Source: Desulfomonilaceae bacterium (GTDB lineage: Bacteria; Desulfobacterota; Desulfomonilia; Desulfomonilales; Desulfomonilaceae). Taken from it: a DNA stretch of 64,000 nt. A program made the translations under genes and the position numbers. The stretch's first letter is position 1. Each line of letters opens with the position of its first letter. Location of the stretch: assembly GCA_041662605.1 (NCBI GenBank), contig JBAZSD010000009.1:1-64000 (forward strand), in the 5' to 3' direction. The notes beneath the pieces were generated by a model, which made no database searches, was not told the origin of the DNA, and saw nothing but the letters and a program-made list of their open reading frames with translations. Of the stretch, positions 62,434 to 64,000 are shown piece after piece.

Positions 62434-62463
62434 TTTCTAACACCCCATGGTTAGGGGTGTCAA
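62434..62463 (-). promoter_or_regulatory. Promoter candidate for the atp operon with embedded hairpin
   Basis: On the minus strand TTGACA (62463-62458) precedes TAGAAA (62439-62434) by 18 bp. ACACCCC (62440-62446) and GGGGTGT (62454-62460) form a perfect 7-bp inverted repeat, overlapping the -35 and filling the spacer. It lies about 130 bp before the b' start and just past the bactofilin stop, so it might instead be a weak terminator. Confidence 0.4.
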
Positions 62464-62501
62464 GAAATTTTTCTTACTGAAACTGGGCTCGACGGTGAGA
62501 T

Positions 62502-63011
62502 TCAGCGATTGTGCTCAGCTACTGGCTCTTCGCCCGATTCCTCAGTTGAGAGATTGTCTGAACCCTCAAAAGTCGGGGGCCAAGGTTGAGCCGAGATCTC
62601 TTCAATTGATCTTGCTTCGATTTCCTTTTCGTCGGGACTCGTCGTTAATTCCGGCATATCCGACTGGAACGACGCCATGGAGCACGTGCCCTCAAAAATA
62701 ACGCCCTCTTCTATAACCAAACTCGGCGTCTTCAAATGCCCAAAAACCTTTGCAGGTGGAAACAATTCTATTTTTTCCGTAGCTGTTATATCGCCATGGA
62801 CCTCGCCGGAAACTTTTAGAATATTTGAATGAATCTGAGCATGGACGATGGAGTCCGAACCAACCACAAGTGTCCCTCGGCTGATTATTTCTCCTTCAAA
62901 GTGTCCATCTAAGTGAACTATCCCAGAGAACGACAGTTTACCGGCGAACTCGGTTTGCGAACCCAAAAAACCTGTTACTGCGTCACTCTTAGTCTTCCTG
63001 AATCGGAGCAT
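62502..63011 (-). CDS. Bactofilin
   Basis: A 169-residue cytoskeletal protein. The core (FSGIVHLDGHFEGEIISRGTLVV, then VHGDITATEKIELFPPAKVFG, read in parts) forms the beta-helix with the conserved GxVHGD pattern, and the C-terminal tail is acidic and likely disordered. Bactofilins polymerise at the membrane and organise cell-wall work and morphology. It is downstream of rodA on the same strand, 181 bp away. Confidence 0.88.
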   Translation of the reverse strand: MLRFRKTKSDAVTGFLGSQTEFAGKLSFSGIVHLDGHFEGEIISRGTLVVGSDSIVHAQIHSNILKVSGEVHGDITATEKIELFPPAKVFGHLKTPSLVIEEGVIFEGTCSMASFQSDMPELTTSPDEKEIEARSIEEISAQPWPPTFEGSDNLSTEESGEEPVAEHNR

Positions 63012-63192
63012 GTGCCCTCCCTATTTTCCCGGCGCAATTGTCTCTGGTCTAAAGCCCGGTCGACCCTTCCTTAACACAGCCTGAAATCAACTTCAACAAA
63101 TAATTGAAAATTGTTTCAGTCTTTTGCATAAATTCTAGAAAATTAATTAAATTGCGATAACTCCCGTCGAATTAAATCTCTGGGATTTCCTG

Positions 63193-64000
63193 TCAAGGTT
63201 GCGCCAGATACGAAAATCGTCTAGCGCTTACAGAAGTTAGGATAGCGGTCACCAGAAATGATAGGAGCAGAGAAGAGCCTCCATAGCTAACAAAACTCAA
63301 AGGCACTCCAACTACAGGGGCTACTCCCATAACCATAGCCACATTTATTGTCACGTGCCAGAAAATTATTGATACGCATCCGACCGAAAGAAGGGTCCCG
63401 AAATCATCTCTAGCCCTACCTGCTACAGTAAGCCCCCTAAGTATGAAAATCACAAACAGTAACAAAATTATTGCGCATCCTACAAAGCCCCATTCTTCGG
63501 ACAGAACCGCAAAGATAAAATCCGTGTGCTTCACCGGCAAAAACATCAACTGATTTTGCGTGCCTTTTAGATAGCCCTTTCCTAGTAACCCCCCTGACCC
63601 AACTGCTATCTGAGATTGAATGATCTGGTAGCCCGCTCCCAAGGGATCATGTTCAGGATTGAGGAAGGTCAGCAGTCTCTTCTTTTGATAATCCAGAAGA
63701 AAATACTTGGCCCCTACATAGACTAAAGGAAGGCTAATCAGGGCCAAACCGCCGATTGCGGTCCATATCTTTTTGCTCAATCCAACGAATAAAACCATGC
63801 TCAACGCTACCAACAGTAGTACTATGGCGGTACCGAGATCTGGTTGAGTCGCTACGAATATCACCGGAACCAGAACGAGCCCCAAATTCTTTAATATCTC
63901 AGTCCAGTCCTTCAACGGCCCGCGAAGCCGTCCACTTAGGCTCTTGGCCATGACTATTACGACCGCCAATTTGGCGAATTCCGAAGGCTGGAAACGCATC
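63193..64000 (-). CDS. rodA: Rod shape-determining protein RodA (partial; N-terminus beyond the window)
   Basis: The C-terminal 268 residues of a SEDS-family peptidoglycan glycosyltransferase. RFQPSEFAKLA and DYQKKRLLTFLNPEHDPLGAGYQ, GSGGLLGKGYLKGTQ, LPVKHTDFIFAVLSEEWG and SFVSYGGSSLL are RodA-type motifs (read in segments); the residue set fits RodA rather than FtsW. The 5' end runs past 64000, so the true start is not seen. It polymerises lateral wall with a class B PBP. Confidence 0.9.
   Translation of the reverse strand, partial: MRFQPSEFAKLAVVIVMAKSLSGRLRGPLKDWTEILKNLGLVLVPVIFVATQPDLGTAIVLLLVALSMVLFVGLSKKIWTAIGGLALISLPLVYVGAKYFLLDYQKKRLLTFLNPEHDPLGAGYQIIQSQIAVGSGGLLGKGYLKGTQNQLMFLPVKHTDFIFAVLSEEWGFVGCAIILLLFVIFILRGLTVAGRARDDFGTLLSVGCVSIIFWHVTINVAMVMGVAPVVGVPLSFVSYGGSSLLLSFLVTAILTSVSARRFSYLAQP

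Overview
The window looks like chromosomal DNA from an anaerobic Gram-negative deltaproteobacterium (Desulfobacterota; a sulfate-reducing or syntrophic lineage is my guess). The basis is the mixture of genes: menaquinone-type MenA and MenG, two oxygen-sensitive 4-hydroxybutyryl-CoA dehydratase homologues, an ADP-forming acyl-CoA synthetase subunit, a HprK-RapZ-mannose-type PTS cluster, an LpxL-type lipid A acyltransferase, bactofilin, and an F1 operon with separate b and b' subunits. No rRNA, CRISPR array, phage module or complete insertion sequence was seen. One tRNA (Val, GAC) is present.

Layout. 1-3124: an orphan 3' piece of asnS faces infC, thrS and tRNA-Val on the minus strand. 3197-7717: a TlpA-like thioredoxin, then a plus-strand run of a short hprK, rapZ, PTS EIIA, EIIB, EIIC and rimI; EIID, HPr and EI are not here. 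7869-12852: a small lipoprotein, then a tightly overlapping minus-strand operon tetR, binding protein, ATPase, permease, menG, menA, with a perfect palindrome upstream of tetR. 13062-16865: alpha-glucan phosphorylase and a CoA-transferase/racemase-family protein whose catalytic Asp is replaced by Asn. 16981-29472: a catabolic locus, with a minus-strand series (TetR-SDR fusion, acyl-CoA synthetase, AbfD-like dehydratase, SDR, Tat-exported binding protein, livHMGF-type ABC transporter, UspA) divergent from a second abfD.

29573-46791: mostly housekeeping and envelope genes. They include a zinc-ribbon/TPR/DUF2314 protein, asnB, an orphan OppD, an FKBP isomerase, an epimerase, a PAS histidine kinase, a TPR lipoprotein, LpxL, a Lys-rich secreted protein, valS, birA, DUF1189 and DUF2065 membrane proteins, and queA. 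46792-50193 is accessory: an AT-rich stretch with nested inverted repeats, a VOC/epimerase-like protein that has lost a metal-site histidine motif, an orphan ATP-grasp subunit, unrecognised proteins and an acyl-CoA dehydrogenase pseudogene. 50194-56228: prmC, a Rossmann protein with a Cys/His cluster, TPR proteins, efp and an aminopeptidase. 56368-64000: atpCDGAHFF', bactofilin and the 3' part of rodA, all minus.

Working together: the 17-29 kb locus reads as uptake of an organic acid, CoA activation, radical-type dehydration and dehydrogenation, probably ligand-controlled by the unusual TetR-SDR fusion. The 8-13 kb operon couples an importer to the last two menaquinone steps, which suggests salvage of a naphthoate-type precursor. 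Both are inferences. The strongest candidates for something undescribed are the TetR-SDR fusion with its locus and the transporter-menG-menA operon.
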